From assembly GCF_001687105.1 (NCBI RefSeq), contig NZ_CP014596.1:1363001-1427000 (forward strand): DNA of 64,000 nucleotides. Reading direction: 5' to 3'. Below the pieces are notes generated by a model. The model searched no databases. It had not been told where the DNA came from and worked only from the letters and a program-made list of their open reading frames with translations. The position numbers were made by a program, and so were the translations under genes. Of the stretch, positions 15,587 through 25,123 are shown in pieces. The number at the start of each line of letters is the position of its first letter. The stretch's first letter is position 1. This DNA comes from Salipiger sp. CCB-MM3 (GTDB lineage: Bacteria > Pseudomonadota > Alphaproteobacteria > Rhodobacterales > Rhodobacteraceae).

Positions 15587-17938
15587 GTGGACACCCAGAC
15601 CCGCATCGCCAGCACCATCGCGCGTGAAATTCAGGCCAGCCCGAAGCAGGTGACGGCGGCGGTCGAACTGCTCGACGGCGGCGCCACGGTGCCCTTCGTG
15701 GCGCGCTACCGCAAGGAAGTCACCGGCGGGCTCGACGACACGCAGCTGCGCAACCTGTCGGAACGGCTCACCTATCTGCGCGAGATGGAAGCGCGCCGCC
15801 GCGCCATCCACGACTCGATCAAGGAACAGGGCAAGCTGACGGACGCGCTGGAGAAATCCATCGCGGGCGCCGAGACCAAGGCCGCGCTCGAAGACATCTA
15901 CCTGCCCTATAAGCCCAAGCGCCGCACCCGCGCGATGATCGCCCGCGAAAACGGGCTCGAGCCGCTGCTGCGCGCCATCGAAGAGAACCGCAACGCCGAT
16001 CCGGCCAAGCTGGCCGAGGGCTACCTCGGCGAGAATGTCGCCGACGTGAAGGCCGCGCTCGACGGTGCACGCGACATCCTTGGCGAAGAGCTGACCGAGA
16101 ACGCGCCGCTGCTCGGCACCCTGCGCGAGTTCATGCGCGCCGAGGCCTTCATCACCGCCAAACTCGCCCCGGGCAAGGAGCAGGAAGGCGCCAAGTTTTC
16201 GGACTATTTCGACCACCGCGAGAAATGGTCCGATATTCCCTCGCACCGCGCGCTGGCGATCCTGCGCGCCTCGAAGGAAGAGGTGGTCACCGTCGATATC
16301 GCCCCCGACCCCGAGGTCTCGACCCGCCGCGGCGAGGACATCGTGGCTGCGGCCATCGGCATCCGCGGCGACGGCGCTGGCGACAAATGGCTGCGCGGCG
16401 TGGCCGATTGGACGTGGCGGGTGAAGCTGAGCCTGTCGATGTATGTGGACCTGATGACCGAGCTGCGCCGCCGCGCGCATGAAGAGGCCATCGCGGTCTT
16501 TGCCCGCAACCTCAAGGACCTGCTGCTGGCCGCGCCCGCCGGGTCCAAGGCGACGCTGGGCCTCGATCCCGGCATCCGCACCGGGGTGAAATGCGCCGTA
16601 GTGGATGCCACCGGCAAGGTGCTCGACACGGCGACGATCTACCCGTTCCAGCCCAAGAACGACACGCGCGGCGCCACCGCCACGCTGATGGAGTTGATTG
16701 CGCGCCATAAGATCGAGCTCATCGCCATCGGCAATGGCACCGCCAGCCGCGAGACCGAACGGCTTGTGGGCGACGTGCTGAAGCTGCTGCCCGCGAGCGT
16801 GACGAAGCCGACCAAGGTTGTGGTCTCCGAAGCCGGGGCCTCGGTCTATTCGGCCTCGGAAACGGCCGCCAAGGAATTCCCCGATCTCGACGTCTCGCTG
16901 CGCGGCGCGGTGTCCATCGCCCGTCGTCTGCAGGATCCGCTGGCCGAACTGGTGAAGATCACCCCACAGAGCATCGGTGTCGGCCAGTACCAGCACGACG
17001 TCGACCAGCGCAAACTGGCGCAGACGCTCGAGGCGGTGGTCGAGGACGCGGTGAACGCCGTGGGCGTCGATCTCAACACCGCCTCTGCGCCGCTCTTGGC
17101 GCATGTGGCGGGCCTTGGCCCGTCGCTGGCGCAATCCATCGTCAGCCACCGCGACAGCACCGGGGCCTTCCCCTCGCGCAAGGCGCTGCTGAAGGTGGCG
17201 GGGCTGGGGCCGAAAGCCTTCGAGCAATGCGCGGGCTTCCTGCGTATCCGCGACGGGGCCGAGCCGCTGGATGCCTCCTCGGTGCACCCCGAGGCCTACG
17301 GCGTGGCGCGCAAGATCGTCGCCGCCTGCGGGCGCGACATCCGCCAGATCATGGGCCAGCCGCAGGCGCTCAAGGGGCTGCGCGCCGAAGAGTTCGTCGA
17401 CGGCGCCTTCGGCCTGCCCACGGTGCGCGACATTCTCTCGGAGTTGGAAAAGCCCGGTCGCGATCCGCGACCCGACTTTGTCACCGCCAGTTTCACCGAT
17501 GGCGTGGAAGAGATCACCGACCTGCGCCCCGGCATGATGCTCGAGGGGACGGTGACCAACGTCGCGGCCTTTGGGGCCTTCGTCGACATCGGCGTGCATC
17601 AGGACGGTCTGGTGCATGTGAGCCAGCTGGCCGACCGCTTCGTGAAGGATCCGCATGAGGTGGTGAAGGCGGGCGACGTGGTGAAGGTCCGCGTCACCGA
17701 GGTGGACGTGCCGCGCAAGCGCATCGGGCTTTCGATGCGCAAGGATGGCAGCGGTCGCGAGGCGGCGCAGGACCGGCGCGCCCAGCCCGACAAAGGGCGC
17801 GGCGGCGCACCGCGCGGCAAGGGCGGCCCCGGCAAAGGTCCCCGCGGGCCGATGAGCAGCGGACCAAAAGGCGGCTCTGGCGGTGGTCAGGGCGCGCTTG
17901 GCGCGGCGCTGATGGACGCGATGAAGAAAAAGCGCTGA
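15587..17938 (+). CDS. tex: Tex-family S1 RNA-binding transcription accessory protein
   Basis: This 783-residue protein has the full Tex layout. The N-terminal Tex helical region contains [20 protein letters not shown] YqgF/RuvC-like domain starts near residue 324 ([16 protein letters not shown]), and helix-hairpin-helix repeats cover about 500-570. An S1 RNA-binding domain lies at about 645-715 ([20 protein letters not shown]), and a basic Gly/Lys/Arg-rich tail at about 725-783. Tex binds nucleic acids in the cytoplasm and affects transcription and stress tolerance. The start is the GTG at 15587, with AAGGAGG 9 bases ahead. The long minus-strand frame over this gene is a codon-bias shadow. 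Confidence 0.95.
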   Translation: MDTQTRIASTIAREIQASPKQVTAAVELLDGGATVPFVARYRKEVTGGLDDTQLRNLSERLTYLREMEARRRAIHDSIKEQGKLTDALEKSIAGAETKAALEDIYLPYKPKRRTRAMIARENGLEPLLRAIEENRNADPAKLAEGYLGENVADVKAALDGARDILGEELTENAPLLGTLREFMRAEAFITAKLAPGKEQEGAKFSDYFDHREKWSDIPSHRALAILRASKEEVVTVDIAPDPEVSTRRGEDIVAAAIGIRGDGAGDKWLRGVADWTWRVKLSLSMYVDLMTELRRRAHEEAIAVFARNLKDLLLAAPAGSKATLGLDPGIRTGVKCAVVDATGKVLDTATIYPFQPKNDTRGATATLMELIARHKIELIAIGNGTASRETERLVGDVLKLLPASVTKPTKVVVSEAGASVYSASETAAKEFPDLDVSLRGAVSIARRLQDPLAELVKITPQSIGVGQYQHDVDQRKLAQTLEAVVEDAVNAVGVDLNTASAPLLAHVAGLGPSLAQSIVSHRDSTGAFPSRKALLKVAGLGPKAFEQCAGFLRIRDGAEPLDASSVHPEAYGVARKIVAACGRDIRQIMGQPQALKGLRAEEFVDGAFGLPTVRDILSELEKPGRDPRPDFVTASFTDGVEEITDLRPGMMLEGTVTNVAAFGAFVDIGVHQDGLVHVSQLADRFVKDPHEVVKAGDVVKVRVTEVDVPRKRIGLSMRKDGSGREAAQDRRAQPDKGRGGAPRGKGGPGKGPRGPMSSGPKGGSGGGQGALGAALMDAMKKKR

Positions 17939-17956
17939 ACTCCGCGCTGCGTTCAC

Positions 17957-17989
17957 GCTGCCGGTGACAACGTATCCCCGGCAGCCTTT
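17957..17989. terminator. Bidirectional terminator between tex and the Ldh-type gene
   Basis: GCTGCCGG (17957-17964) and its complement CCGGCAGC (17978-17985) flank a 13-base loop and are followed by CTTTC. It lies between two convergent genes and could serve both. Confidence 0.6.
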
Positions 17990-17995
17990 CGCGGA

Positions 17996-19000
17996 TTAGA
18001 GATAGCTCTGCAGCATCTCCATATCGGCCTCGGTCAGCGCGACGCCCTTTTGCTCGGCCTCAGCGCGCACCACTGCGCGGCGGTCGCCCGGCAGGCGCTC
18101 CTGCCCCGCCGCCCGCACCGTATCAGACAGCGCGGCGACACGGGTCGCAAAGCCGTGGCTGCCGCCGTGCTCGGGGTCCATCACCAGCAGGAACTGACCG
18201 GTGAGCGGGATCTTCGCCCCTTCGTGCTGCGACCAGTCCACCTCGGTCGAGAAGGCCCCGCCGGTGAAGGCGGCGGCGAGGATCTCGATGGTCATGGCAA
18301 TCGACGCGCCCTTGTGCCCGCCGAAGGGCAGCAGCGCGCCACCGTTCAGGATGACATTCGGATCATTGGTCGGCTGGCCCTCGGCATCGACGCCGGTGCC
18401 GGGCCTCAGCTCATGCCCCTCGCGCGCGGCGATCTGCACGTCGCCATGCGCCAGAGCGCTCGCCGCCTGATCCCAGACATAGGGCGCCTGCCCCGCGCGC
18501 GGCGCGGCAAAGGCCATCGGGTTGGTGCCGAAGACCGGCGTCTTGCCGCCCGGCGGCACCACCACGGCCATGGAATTCACCACGCTCAGCGCCACCAGCC
18601 CCTCTTCGGCGAAGGGCTCCACGTCCGGCCAGAGCGCGCTGAAGTGCTGCGAGTTGCGGATCGCCAGCGCCGCGACGCCCTCGGCCCGCGCTTTCGCCAC
18701 CAGACGCGCGCGCGCCTCGGCCAGCGCCACCTGCGCAAAGCCGCCCTGCGCATCGACCCGGATCAGCGTGCCGCCGTCCTCGTCGATCACCGGCATGGCG
18801 CTGGGATTGCCCCAGCCGCTCTGCAGCGTCGAGACATAGCCCGGAATGCGGAACACTCCGTGGCTCAGCCCGCCGTCACGCTGGCAGGTGGCGCAATTGG
18901 TCGCCAGCACCTGCGCCACGCGCGGCGGCAGGCCCTGACCTTCGAAGATCCGCGTCAGCAGACCGACCAACTCGCCAAACGGAAGTCTCACCTCGCTCAT
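17996..19000 (-). CDS. Ldh-family (malate/L-lactate/ureidoglycolate-type) dehydrogenase
   Basis: This 334-residue protein belongs to the NAD(P)-dependent family of malate, ureidoglycolate and delta1-piperideine-2-carboxylate reductases. Signs are DGGLSHGVFRIPGY (catalytic His region), AIRNSQHFSALWPDVEPFAEEGLVA, NPMAFAAPR and the LLPFGGHKGASIAM segment. The start overlaps the stop of the upstream M20 hydrolase by 4 bases (ATGA), so the two are translationally coupled. The pairing suggests hydrolysis of an N-acyl or carbamoyl compound followed by oxidation or reduction of the product. The substrate is unknown. Confidence 0.85.
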   Translation of the reverse strand: MSEVRLPFGELVGLLTRIFEGQGLPPRVAQVLATNCATCQRDGGLSHGVFRIPGYVSTLQSGWGNPSAMPVIDEDGGTLIRVDAQGGFAQVALAEARARLVAKARAEGVAALAIRNSQHFSALWPDVEPFAEEGLVALSVVNSMAVVVPPGGKTPVFGTNPMAFAAPRAGQAPYVWDQAASALAHGDVQIAAREGHELRPGTGVDAEGQPTNDPNVILNGGALLPFGGHKGASIAMTIEILAAAFTGGAFSTEVDWSQHEGAKIPLTGQFLLVMDPEHGGSHGFATRVAALSDTVRAAGQERLPGDRRAVVRAEAEQKGVALTEADMEMLQSYL

Positions 19001-20166
19001 GCGGCCAACTCGCGGGCGACCAGCTCGACCCAATAACGCATGCCGGGCAGGATCGCTTCGTCGTTGAAATTATACGAGGGGTTGTGCAACTCGGCGCTGT
19101 CACCATTGCCGTACCAGACGATCGCACCCGGGCGCTGCTCAAGCATGTAGGAGAAATCCTCCGAGCCCATCATCCGGTCGCAATTGTCATCGACATTTTC
19201 GGCCCCCGCCACAGCCGCCGCCGCACCGACGGCCACAGCGGCTTTGCCGGCATCGTTGGCGGTGACCGGATAGCCCGGACGCCAGTCAAGCTCGGCCTCG
19301 CAGCCGAACTGCTCGGCCCCGGCATTGAGAAGGCGGCGCAGATGGCCCTCGATCTCGGCCCGGGTCTCAGAATTCATCGTGCGGATCGTGCCGCCGAACG
19401 TGGCTGTGTCGGGGATTACGTTGAGCGCCCTGCCCGAGCCGGCCTCGAGGTAGGTGATCGAGACAACCACCTGATCGAAGGGATCGGAAAACCGCGACAC
19501 CAGCGTCTGCGCCGAGGCGATGAGATGCGCCGCCGCGACCACCGGGTCGATCGACATGGTGGGCGCCGAGGCATGGCCGCCGCGCCCGGTCACCGTCACC
19601 ACAAAGCGGTCCCCCGCCGCCATCAGCGGGCCGGGGCGCGTGGCGAACTGACCCACCGGCAGGCCCGGCTTGTTGTGCATCGCATAGACGCTTTCGATGC
19701 CGAAGCGCTCCAGCAGCCCCTCCTCGATCATCGTGCGTGCGCCCGCGCCACCCTCTTCGGCCGGCTGGAAGATCAGCGCCACGGTGCCCGCGAAGTCGCG
19801 CGTCTCGCACAGATATTGCGCGGCGGCGAGCAGCGTCGCCGTGTGCCCGTCATGGCCGCAGGCGTGCATCATGCCGGGGATCTTCGAGGCGTAGGGAAGG
19901 TTGGTCTTTTCGTCCATCGGCAGCGCATCCATATCGGCGCGCAGGCCAATCACCGGGCCCTCGCCCTTGGCCCCTTCGATCAGCGCCACGATGCCGGTCT
20001 TGGCGATGCCGGGAACGATCTCATCGACGCCAAAACCCTTCAGCTTTTCTTCGACGAAGGCGGCGGTGATGGGCAGATCGTAAAGAAGCTCGGGCTGTTC
20101 GTGGATGCTGCGGCGCCAACTTTTCGCCGTTTCGGCGATGCGGGCCATGTCGTCTGCGTGGGTCAC
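18997..20166 (-). CDS. M20-family metallo-amidohydrolase (hippurate hydrolase/aminoacylase type)
   Basis: The protein has 389 residues. Metal-binding and catalytic motifs of the M20D group are clear: GLRADMDALPM, HACGHDGHTA, FQPAEEGGAGA (the Glu pair) and MGSEDFSYML near the C-terminus. Such enzymes release amino acids from N-acyl forms in the cytoplasm. The GTG at 20166 is chosen because AGGAGAG stands about 6 bases ahead; the longer ATG frame lacks this. It is the first gene of a two-gene unit with the Ldh-type dehydrogenase, which it overlaps by 4 bases. Confidence 0.88.
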   Translation of the reverse strand: MTHADDMARIAETAKSWRRSIHEQPELLYDLPITAAFVEEKLKGFGVDEIVPGIAKTGIVALIEGAKGEGPVIGLRADMDALPMDEKTNLPYASKIPGMMHACGHDGHTATLLAAAQYLCETRDFAGTVALIFQPAEEGGAGARTMIEEGLLERFGIESVYAMHNKPGLPVGQFATRPGPLMAAGDRFVVTVTGRGGHASAPTMSIDPVVAAAHLIASAQTLVSRFSDPFDQVVVSITYLEAGSGRALNVIPDTATFGGTIRTMNSETRAEIEGHLRRLLNAGAEQFGCEAELDWRPGYPVTANDAGKAAVAVGAAAAVAGAENVDDNCDRMMGSEDFSYMLEQRPGAIVWYGNGDSAELHNPSYNFNDEAILPGMRYWVELVARELAA

Positions 20167-20273
20167 GCGGGTCTCTCCTGTTGTCTCGATCCGGCGGCGC
20201 GAGGCGCATTGCGGCGCGGCCATGCCGGATCACGCGCGCATGCTTGCAGAAGCGCAGGCGAAGGCCAAGACGG

Positions 20274-21326
20274 TCAGAGAGAATCTTCGACGCGAAAGCC
20301 CTCGGGGATCTCGTCGCGCCCTTCGAGCAGCAGATCGGCCATCACCTGCGCCACCTTGGGGGCCATGCCGAAGCCGATCTTGAAGCCGCCGTTGGCGATG
20401 AACACACCCTCGCGCCCCGGCCAAGCGCCCAGCATCGGCGCGCGGCTGCGCGCGCGCGGGCGCACCCCGGCCCAGCGTTCGATCACCTCGGCGCCATGCA
20501 GCGCGGGCACCGCCAGCGCGGCGCGGGCGACCAGATCGTCGCATTGCGCGTCGGTGGTGGTGGGATCGTCAAACTCACGCTCCGAGGTCGAGCCGATAGC
20601 CACCGTGCCGTCGCTGTGCGGCACCACATGCAGCCCGCCCGCAAAGAGCTGTGGCACGTCGCCCGCATCGAAGCGCAGGCTCACCGACTGGCCCTTCACC
20701 CCGGTGCCGACCCGCTTGCCAAGCGCCTGCGACAGATCCTCGAGCCCGCGCCAGCCCGCAGCCCAAAGCACCTGCCCGGCGTCCTCGGCCTCTGGCTGCA
20801 CCTCCACGCCGCGGACCGCCAAGGCCGCGACCAGCGCAGCACAGGCACGGCGCGGATTCATCCGCGCGGTCAGCGTGTCATGCACCAGCAGCCCGGTGGG
20901 AGAGACCGGCGCCCAATCCCCCGCCTCGCCTGCCTTGATCACCCGCCAGTCCGCGTGATCGCCCCAAAGCTGCCGCGCCGTCTCTTCGCGGCCGCGCGCC
21001 AGATCCACCGCCTTGTCGTCGGCCAGCGGCTGCAAACGCCCCAGACGGCCATAACCCGCCGAGACGCCGCCGGTCTCCTCCACAGCGGCCCAGAAGCCCG
21101 CCGCCATCAGCAGGCTTTCCAGCTGGAACGCCTTCTTGGGGTTCCAGTTCTCGGGCACATGCGGCGCCAGCGCCCCCACCTGCCCGCCGCTCGATCCGCT
21201 GCCTGCGCCGAAGGGATCGACCACCCGCACCCGCGCGCCGCGCTGCACGCAGGCCCATGCGATCGACAGGCCGAAAATCCCCGCCCCGCGCACCGTCACA
21301 TCCACGCCATTCTGCCCGCTTGCCAT
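20274..21326 (-). CDS. FAD-dependent oxidoreductase, possible MnmC oxidase-domain equivalent
   Basis: This 350-residue DAO-fold protein opens with a dinucleotide-binding motif (VRGAGIFGLSIAWACVQRGA) followed by VDPFGAGSGSSGG. It ends with the FAD-contacting GVFIANGGFKIGFGMAPKVA. The domain matches glycine/D-amino-acid oxidases and the C-terminal half of MnmC. It is divergently placed 51 bases from mnmD, whose product normally works with MnmC oxidase on the tRNA wobble uridine. I infer that the pair is a split MnmC, with this protein removing the carboxymethyl group from cmnm5U34. Another amine oxidase role is possible. The ATG at 21326 is preferred over the GTG 9 bases upstream. Confidence 0.75.
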   Translation of the reverse strand: MASGQNGVDVTVRGAGIFGLSIAWACVQRGARVRVVDPFGAGSGSSGGQVGALAPHVPENWNPKKAFQLESLLMAAGFWAAVEETGGVSAGYGRLGRLQPLADDKAVDLARGREETARQLWGDHADWRVIKAGEAGDWAPVSPTGLLVHDTLTARMNPRRACAALVAALAVRGVEVQPEAEDAGQVLWAAGWRGLEDLSQALGKRVGTGVKGQSVSLRFDAGDVPQLFAGGLHVVPHSDGTVAIGSTSEREFDDPTTTDAQCDDLVARAALAVPALHGAEVIERWAGVRPRARSRAPMLGAWPGREGVFIANGGFKIGFGMAPKVAQVMADLLLEGRDEIPEGFRVEDSL

Positions 21327-21377
21327 TCCGACCACTCCGCTTCATGTAGGATCACAGTTCTAGGACAGGTGCGCAGA

Positions 21378-22094
21378 ATGAGCCAGCCCGACACCCCCCG
21401 GCCCGATCCCCTGCTGCCCGCCGATGCGCCGGAGTGGCGGGACGGAGACGTGCCGGTCTCACCGCGCTTCGACGATCCCTATTATTCGCTCGAGAACGGC
21501 CTTGCCGAAACCCGCCACACGTTCCACGCGGGCAATGATCTGCCAGCGCGGCTGGTGGATGGGTTTCATGTGGCCGAACTGGGCTTCGGCACCGGGCTGA
21601 ACCTTCTGGCGACGCTGGCGCTGTGGCGCGCGGAGGGTATCCCCGGCACCCTGCGTTTCACCACTTTCGAGGCCTTCCCCCTTGCCGCCGAGGACATGCT
21701 GCGCGCGCAGGCCGCCTTTCCCGAGCTTTCGGATATCGCCGCGGAACTTGCGCCCTTCTGGCAACAGAACGCCCGCGCCTTTTCGCTGCCAGACCTGCAG
21801 TTCACGATGGTCGTGGGCGACGCGCGGCAGACCCTTGCCGCATGGGACCAGCAGGCCGATGCGTGGTTCCTCGACGGCTTCTCGCCGGCCAAGAACCCCG
21901 AGCTTTGGGGTGCCGATCTGATGGCCGAGGTCGCCCGCCACACCGCCCCCGGCGGCAGCGCCGCCACCTATACCGCCGCAGGCCATGTGCGCCGCGCGCT
22001 CGCCGAGGCCGGGTTCGAGGTGACCCGCCAGCCCGGCCATGGCCGCAAACGCCATATGACCGTCGCGAACATGCCTCTCGCAAGGACGCCCTGA
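21378..22094 (+). CDS. mnmD: tRNA (5-methylaminomethyl-2-thiouridine)(34)-methyltransferase
   Basis: The protein has 238 residues, covering the whole MnmD (MnmC N-terminal) methyltransferase domain. The SAM site is visible as FHVAELGFGTGLNLLATLAL, and the family signature follows in WFLDGFSPAKNPELW and AATYTAAGHVRRALAEAGF. It makes mnm5U from nm5U at tRNA position 34 in the cytoplasm. In Escherichia coli this domain is fused to the FAD oxidase; here it is a separate gene, with the likely oxidase divergent at 21326. The DMT transporter gene starts immediately after its stop codon. Confidence 0.9.
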   Translation: MSQPDTPRPDPLLPADAPEWRDGDVPVSPRFDDPYYSLENGLAETRHTFHAGNDLPARLVDGFHVAELGFGTGLNLLATLALWRAEGIPGTLRFTTFEAFPLAAEDMLRAQAAFPELSDIAAELAPFWQQNARAFSLPDLQFTMVVGDARQTLAAWDQQADAWFLDGFSPAKNPELWGADLMAEVARHTAPGGSAATYTAAGHVRRALAEAGFEVTRQPGHGRKRHMTVANMPLARTP

Positions 22095-22967
22095 ATGGCC
22101 CAGCAGAACACCCGCCTCGGCATCTGGCTGATGGTGCTGACCACCTTCATATTCTCGGTGCAGGACGGTCTGTCGCGGCATCTGTCCGAGGCCACCAACG
22201 TCTATATGGTAACGATGGTGCGCTACTGGTTCTTCGCGCTTTTCGTGCTGACACTGGCCGCGCGCCACAAGGGCGGGCTGCGCGCCGCCGCCAAGAGCGG
22301 CCAGCCGCTGCTGCAGGCCTTCCGCGGCGTGCTCTTGGTGCTCGAGATCTGCGTGATGGTCTCGGCCTTCGTCTATCTCGGCCTCGTGGAAAGCCACGCG
22401 GTCTTTGCCTGCTACCCGCTGCTCATCGCGGCGCTCTCGGGCCCGGTGCTGGGCGAAAAGGTCGGCTGGCGCCGCTGGAGCGCGATCGGCATCGGCTTTC
22501 TTGGCATCCTGATCATCCTGCAACCCTCGGGCGGGGTGTTCTCGCCGCTCGCCGCCATCCCGCTGCTGGCGGCCCTGATGTTTGCCCTTTACGGGCTGCT
22601 GACCCGCCGCGTGGCGCGCACCGACAGCGCCGCCACCTCGTTCTTCTGGACCGGCACCGTGGGCGTCGCCACCGCCACGCTCATCGGCATGTGGTTCTGG
22701 GAGCCGATGAGCGCCCCCGACTGGGCGATGATGGCAGCGCTCTGTGTCACCGGCGCGGCGGGGCATTTCACCTTGATCAAATGCTATGAGGTGGCCGAAG
22801 CCTCGGCGGTGCAACCCTTCGCCTACCTGCAGTTGGTCTTCGCCTCCGCCTTCGGCATGCTGGTCTTCGGCGAGACGCTGCGGCCCAATGTGGCGCTCGG
22901 CGCCGCGATCATCACCTGCGCGGGCATCTTTACATTGATCCGCGCCCGAAAGGCGGCGCAGAGCTGA
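22095..22967 (+). CDS. DMT-superfamily (EamA) transporter
   Basis: The protein has 290 residues and about ten membrane segments in two EamA repeats. The first repeat contains LMVLTTFIFSVQDGLSRHLS and a SHAVFACYPLLIAALSGPVLGEK segment. The second ends in PFAYLQLVFASAFGMLVFGE and GAAIITCAGIFTLIRARK. Family members move metabolites such as amino acids or drugs, usually as exporters. The ATG directly follows the mnmD stop, so it is probably co-transcribed. The substrate is unknown. Confidence 0.9.
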   Translation: MAQQNTRLGIWLMVLTTFIFSVQDGLSRHLSEATNVYMVTMVRYWFFALFVLTLAARHKGGLRAAAKSGQPLLQAFRGVLLVLEICVMVSAFVYLGLVESHAVFACYPLLIAALSGPVLGEKVGWRRWSAIGIGFLGILIILQPSGGVFSPLAAIPLLAALMFALYGLLTRRVARTDSAATSFFWTGTVGVATATLIGMWFWEPMSAPDWAMMAALCVTGAAGHFTLIKCYEVAEASAVQPFAYLQLVFASAFGMLVFGETLRPNVALGAAIITCAGIFTLIRARKAAQS

Positions 22968-22998
22968 GGGCGCCCCGGAGCGCCCCGCGAAGTCCCGT

Positions 22999-24135
22999 TC
23001 ACGGCTCCAGCTGGCACCACGCCGAGTCGGCAAAGGACGACTCGACGCAGGCGGCGATGAAGCGCATGCCCGCGAGCCCTTCCTCAAGTCCCGGCAAAAG
23101 CCCGAGCGCCTCGGAGCGCCGACCTTCCTGCGCCGCGCGGATCACCTCCGCGGCCTCGGTGTAGAGATTGGCAAAGCCCTCAAGATAGCCCTCAGGATGC
23201 CCGCCGGGAATGCGGCTCACGGCATTGGCCGCCTCCCCCGCCCCGGCGCCGCCGCGGGTGAGAAGCTGCTTGGGCTGGCCGAAGCGCGTGAACCACAGGC
23301 GGTTCGGATCCTCCTGCCGCCATTCCAGACCGCCGGTCTCGCCATAGAGCCGCAGTTGCAGCCCGTTCTCGCAGCCCACCGCCACCTGCGAGAACCAAAG
23401 CATCCCGCGCGCGCCGCCGTCGAAGCGCAGCATCACATGGCCATTGTCATCCACCCGCCGCCCGGGAACGAAACTCTGTAGATCCGCCGCCAGCGCCGCA
23501 ACCTTCTGGCCCGACACGAAACACGCAAGGTTATGGGCATGGGTGCCGATGTCGCCCACCGCACCGCCAAGGCCCGAGCGCTCGGGGTCGGTGCGCCACG
23601 CGGCCTGCTTGCTGGCGCTCTCCTCGGCCAGCCAGTCCTGCGCATATTCCACCTGCACCACCCGCAGCGCCCCCAGATCGCCGCGCGCGACCATCTCGCG
23701 CGCCTGACGGATCATCGGATAGGCGGTGTAATTATGCGTCAGGATGAACAGCGCATCGCTCTGCCGCACCGCCTGCGCAAGCGCTTCGGCCTGCGCCATC
23801 GTGGCGGTCAGCGGCTTGTCGCAAAGGACATGGATGCCGCGCCGCAGGAAGGCCGCCGCCGCCGCGCCATGCAGGTGGTTCGGCGTGACGATGGCCACCG
23901 CCTCGATTCCATTCTCGCGCGCCGCCTCGTCCTCGGCCATCGCCTCGAAGCTGCCGTAGCAGCGCGCCGGGTCGAGCCCCAGCGCCGCACCGCTCTCGCG
24001 CGATCCGTCCAGTGTCGACGAGAGCGCCCCGGCAAGAAGTGCATACTGCCCATCGAGCCGCGCCGCGATGCGATGCACCTCGCCGATAAAGGCGCCTCTG
24101 CCGCCGCCGACCATGCCAAGCCTGATCCGTGCCAT
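22999..24135 (-). CDS. Gfo/Idh/MocA-family oxidoreductase
   Basis: The protein has 378 residues. The Rossmann start LGMVGGGRGAFIGEVHR is followed by AIVTPNHLHGAAAAAFLRRG and the family hallmark HVLCDKPLTATMAQA, where the Lys is catalytic. The C-terminal half has the usual GDIGTHAHNL motif. It would oxidise or reduce a sugar or cyclitol with NAD(P). The long form and the GGGRGAFIG variant resemble the oxidoreductases of inositol and glycoside clusters, but no partner genes are adjacent. The ATG at 24135 was chosen because the longer frame has no family sequence. Confidence 0.87.
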   Translation of the reverse strand: MARIRLGMVGGGRGAFIGEVHRIAARLDGQYALLAGALSSTLDGSRESGAALGLDPARCYGSFEAMAEDEAARENGIEAVAIVTPNHLHGAAAAAFLRRGIHVLCDKPLTATMAQAEALAQAVRQSDALFILTHNYTAYPMIRQAREMVARGDLGALRVVQVEYAQDWLAEESASKQAAWRTDPERSGLGGAVGDIGTHAHNLACFVSGQKVAALAADLQSFVPGRRVDDNGHVMLRFDGGARGMLWFSQVAVGCENGLQLRLYGETGGLEWRQEDPNRLWFTRFGQPKQLLTRGGAGAGEAANAVSRIPGGHPEGYLEGFANLYTEAAEVIRAAQEGRRSEALGLLPGLEEGLAGMRFIAACVESSFADSAWCQLEP

Positions 24136-24295
24136 CTCCCCCCCAAATTCCAACCCCACCGAGTGCAGGGCGAAGCTTAGAGAAGCGCGCTCCGAAGTCC
24201 ACCTGCCCGGCGGCCGACCCACACGGGCATACTGCGCAAAAACCCGCGGCCCGGCACCTAGACGCCTGACAGAGGTAGCAAAGATGCGCCCCCTG

Positions 24296-24318
24296 CTTCT
24301 TCTCTTCAAAAATACGCA
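24296..24318 (+). repeat. Short intergenic repeat, copy 2
   Basis: CTTCTTCTCTTCAAAAATACGC lies in the 213-base gap between the Gfo/Idh and SDR genes. It shares the TTC(C)AAAAATACGC core with copies at 466, 53276 and 53332. The rest of the gap holds no supported gene. Confidence 0.45.
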
Positions 24319-24348
24319 TATCCGGCGCGGCCACCCGCGCCGCGCCGC

Positions 24349-25113
24349 TCAGACGCGCAGCGCCGGCAGCCCCACCCCTGTGGACTGGAAGCCGCCATCC
24401 GAGGCGATGGTCTGCCCGGTCACATAGCTCGCCCGGTCCGAGCACAGGAAGACGATCACCGAGGCGATCTCATCCTCCGAACCATAGCGGTTCAGCGGGA
24501 TCGCATCGTGATAGGCGGCGATGATCTCGGGCGAATGCACCGCCATCGCCAGTTTCGTGCGCACCGGGCCGGGCGCCACGCAATTGGCGCGGATGCCGTA
24601 TTCGCCCAGCTCCGCCGCCTGTTGCTGGGTGAGCTGGATCACCCCGGCCTTGGAGGTGCCATAGGCCACCCGCAGCGTCGAGGCGCGCAGGCCCGAGATC
24701 GAGGCGATGTTGACGATGGCGCCCTGCACCTGCTTCAGATGCGGCACCGCCGCCTGCGAGCACAGGAACACCCCGTCGAGGTTGGTCGCCATCACGGTGC
24801 GCCAACGCTCGAATGTGGTGTCTTCGATGGGGCCGAAATCGGCGACCCCGGCGTTGTTCACCAGCGCGTCGATCCGCCCGAACTTCGTGGCCACCTCGTC
24901 GATCATCGCCGCCACCTGATCGGGCTGCGAGACGTCGCAGACCACCGGCAGCACGCCCTCGAGCTGCCCGACCTCTTCCATCAGCGCCTCGGCGTCGCGG
25001 TCGATCATCGCCACTTTGCGGCCCTCGGCGAGGAACTGCTTGGTGGTGGCAAGCCCGATGCCGCGCGCGGCGCCGGTGACAATCGCGGTCTTGGGGGCTG
25101 TCTTCTGGGTCAT
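24349..25113 (-). CDS. SDR-family NAD(P)-dependent oxidoreductase
   Basis: This 254-residue classical short-chain dehydrogenase has the cofactor motif VTGAARGIG, the NNAG motif in LVNNAGVADF, and catalytic Ser, Tyr and Lys in NIASISGLRA and VAYGTSKAG. RDAEALMEEV after the second strand (MIDRD) suggests NAD preference. It lies 10 bases downstream of the TRAP large permease, at the end of the dctPQM unit, so it probably acts on the imported acid or its product. The exact substrate is unknown. Confidence 0.92.
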   Translation of the reverse strand: MTQKTAPKTAIVTGAARGIGLATTKQFLAEGRKVAMIDRDAEALMEEVGQLEGVLPVVCDVSQPDQVAAMIDEVATKFGRIDALVNNAGVADFGPIEDTTFERWRTVMATNLDGVFLCSQAAVPHLKQVQGAIVNIASISGLRASTLRVAYGTSKAGVIQLTQQQAAELGEYGIRANCVAPGPVRTKLAMAVHSPEIIAAYHDAIPLNRYGSEDEIASVIVFLCSDRASYVTGQTIASDGGFQSTGVGLPALRV

Positions 25114-25123
25114 GGCATAGTCC

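Noticed and set aside
15533..17956. 807-codon open frame on the minus strand
   Set aside because: It lies exactly antisense to tex, whose domains and ribosome site are clear. Long antisense frames are expected from third-position GC bias; the translation (many His, Arg, Gly) fits no family.
24136..24348. Possible small gene between the Gfo/Idh and SDR genes
   Set aside because: Frames here lack starts with ribosome sites; the stretch contains the intergenic repeat and probably the end of one transcription unit.
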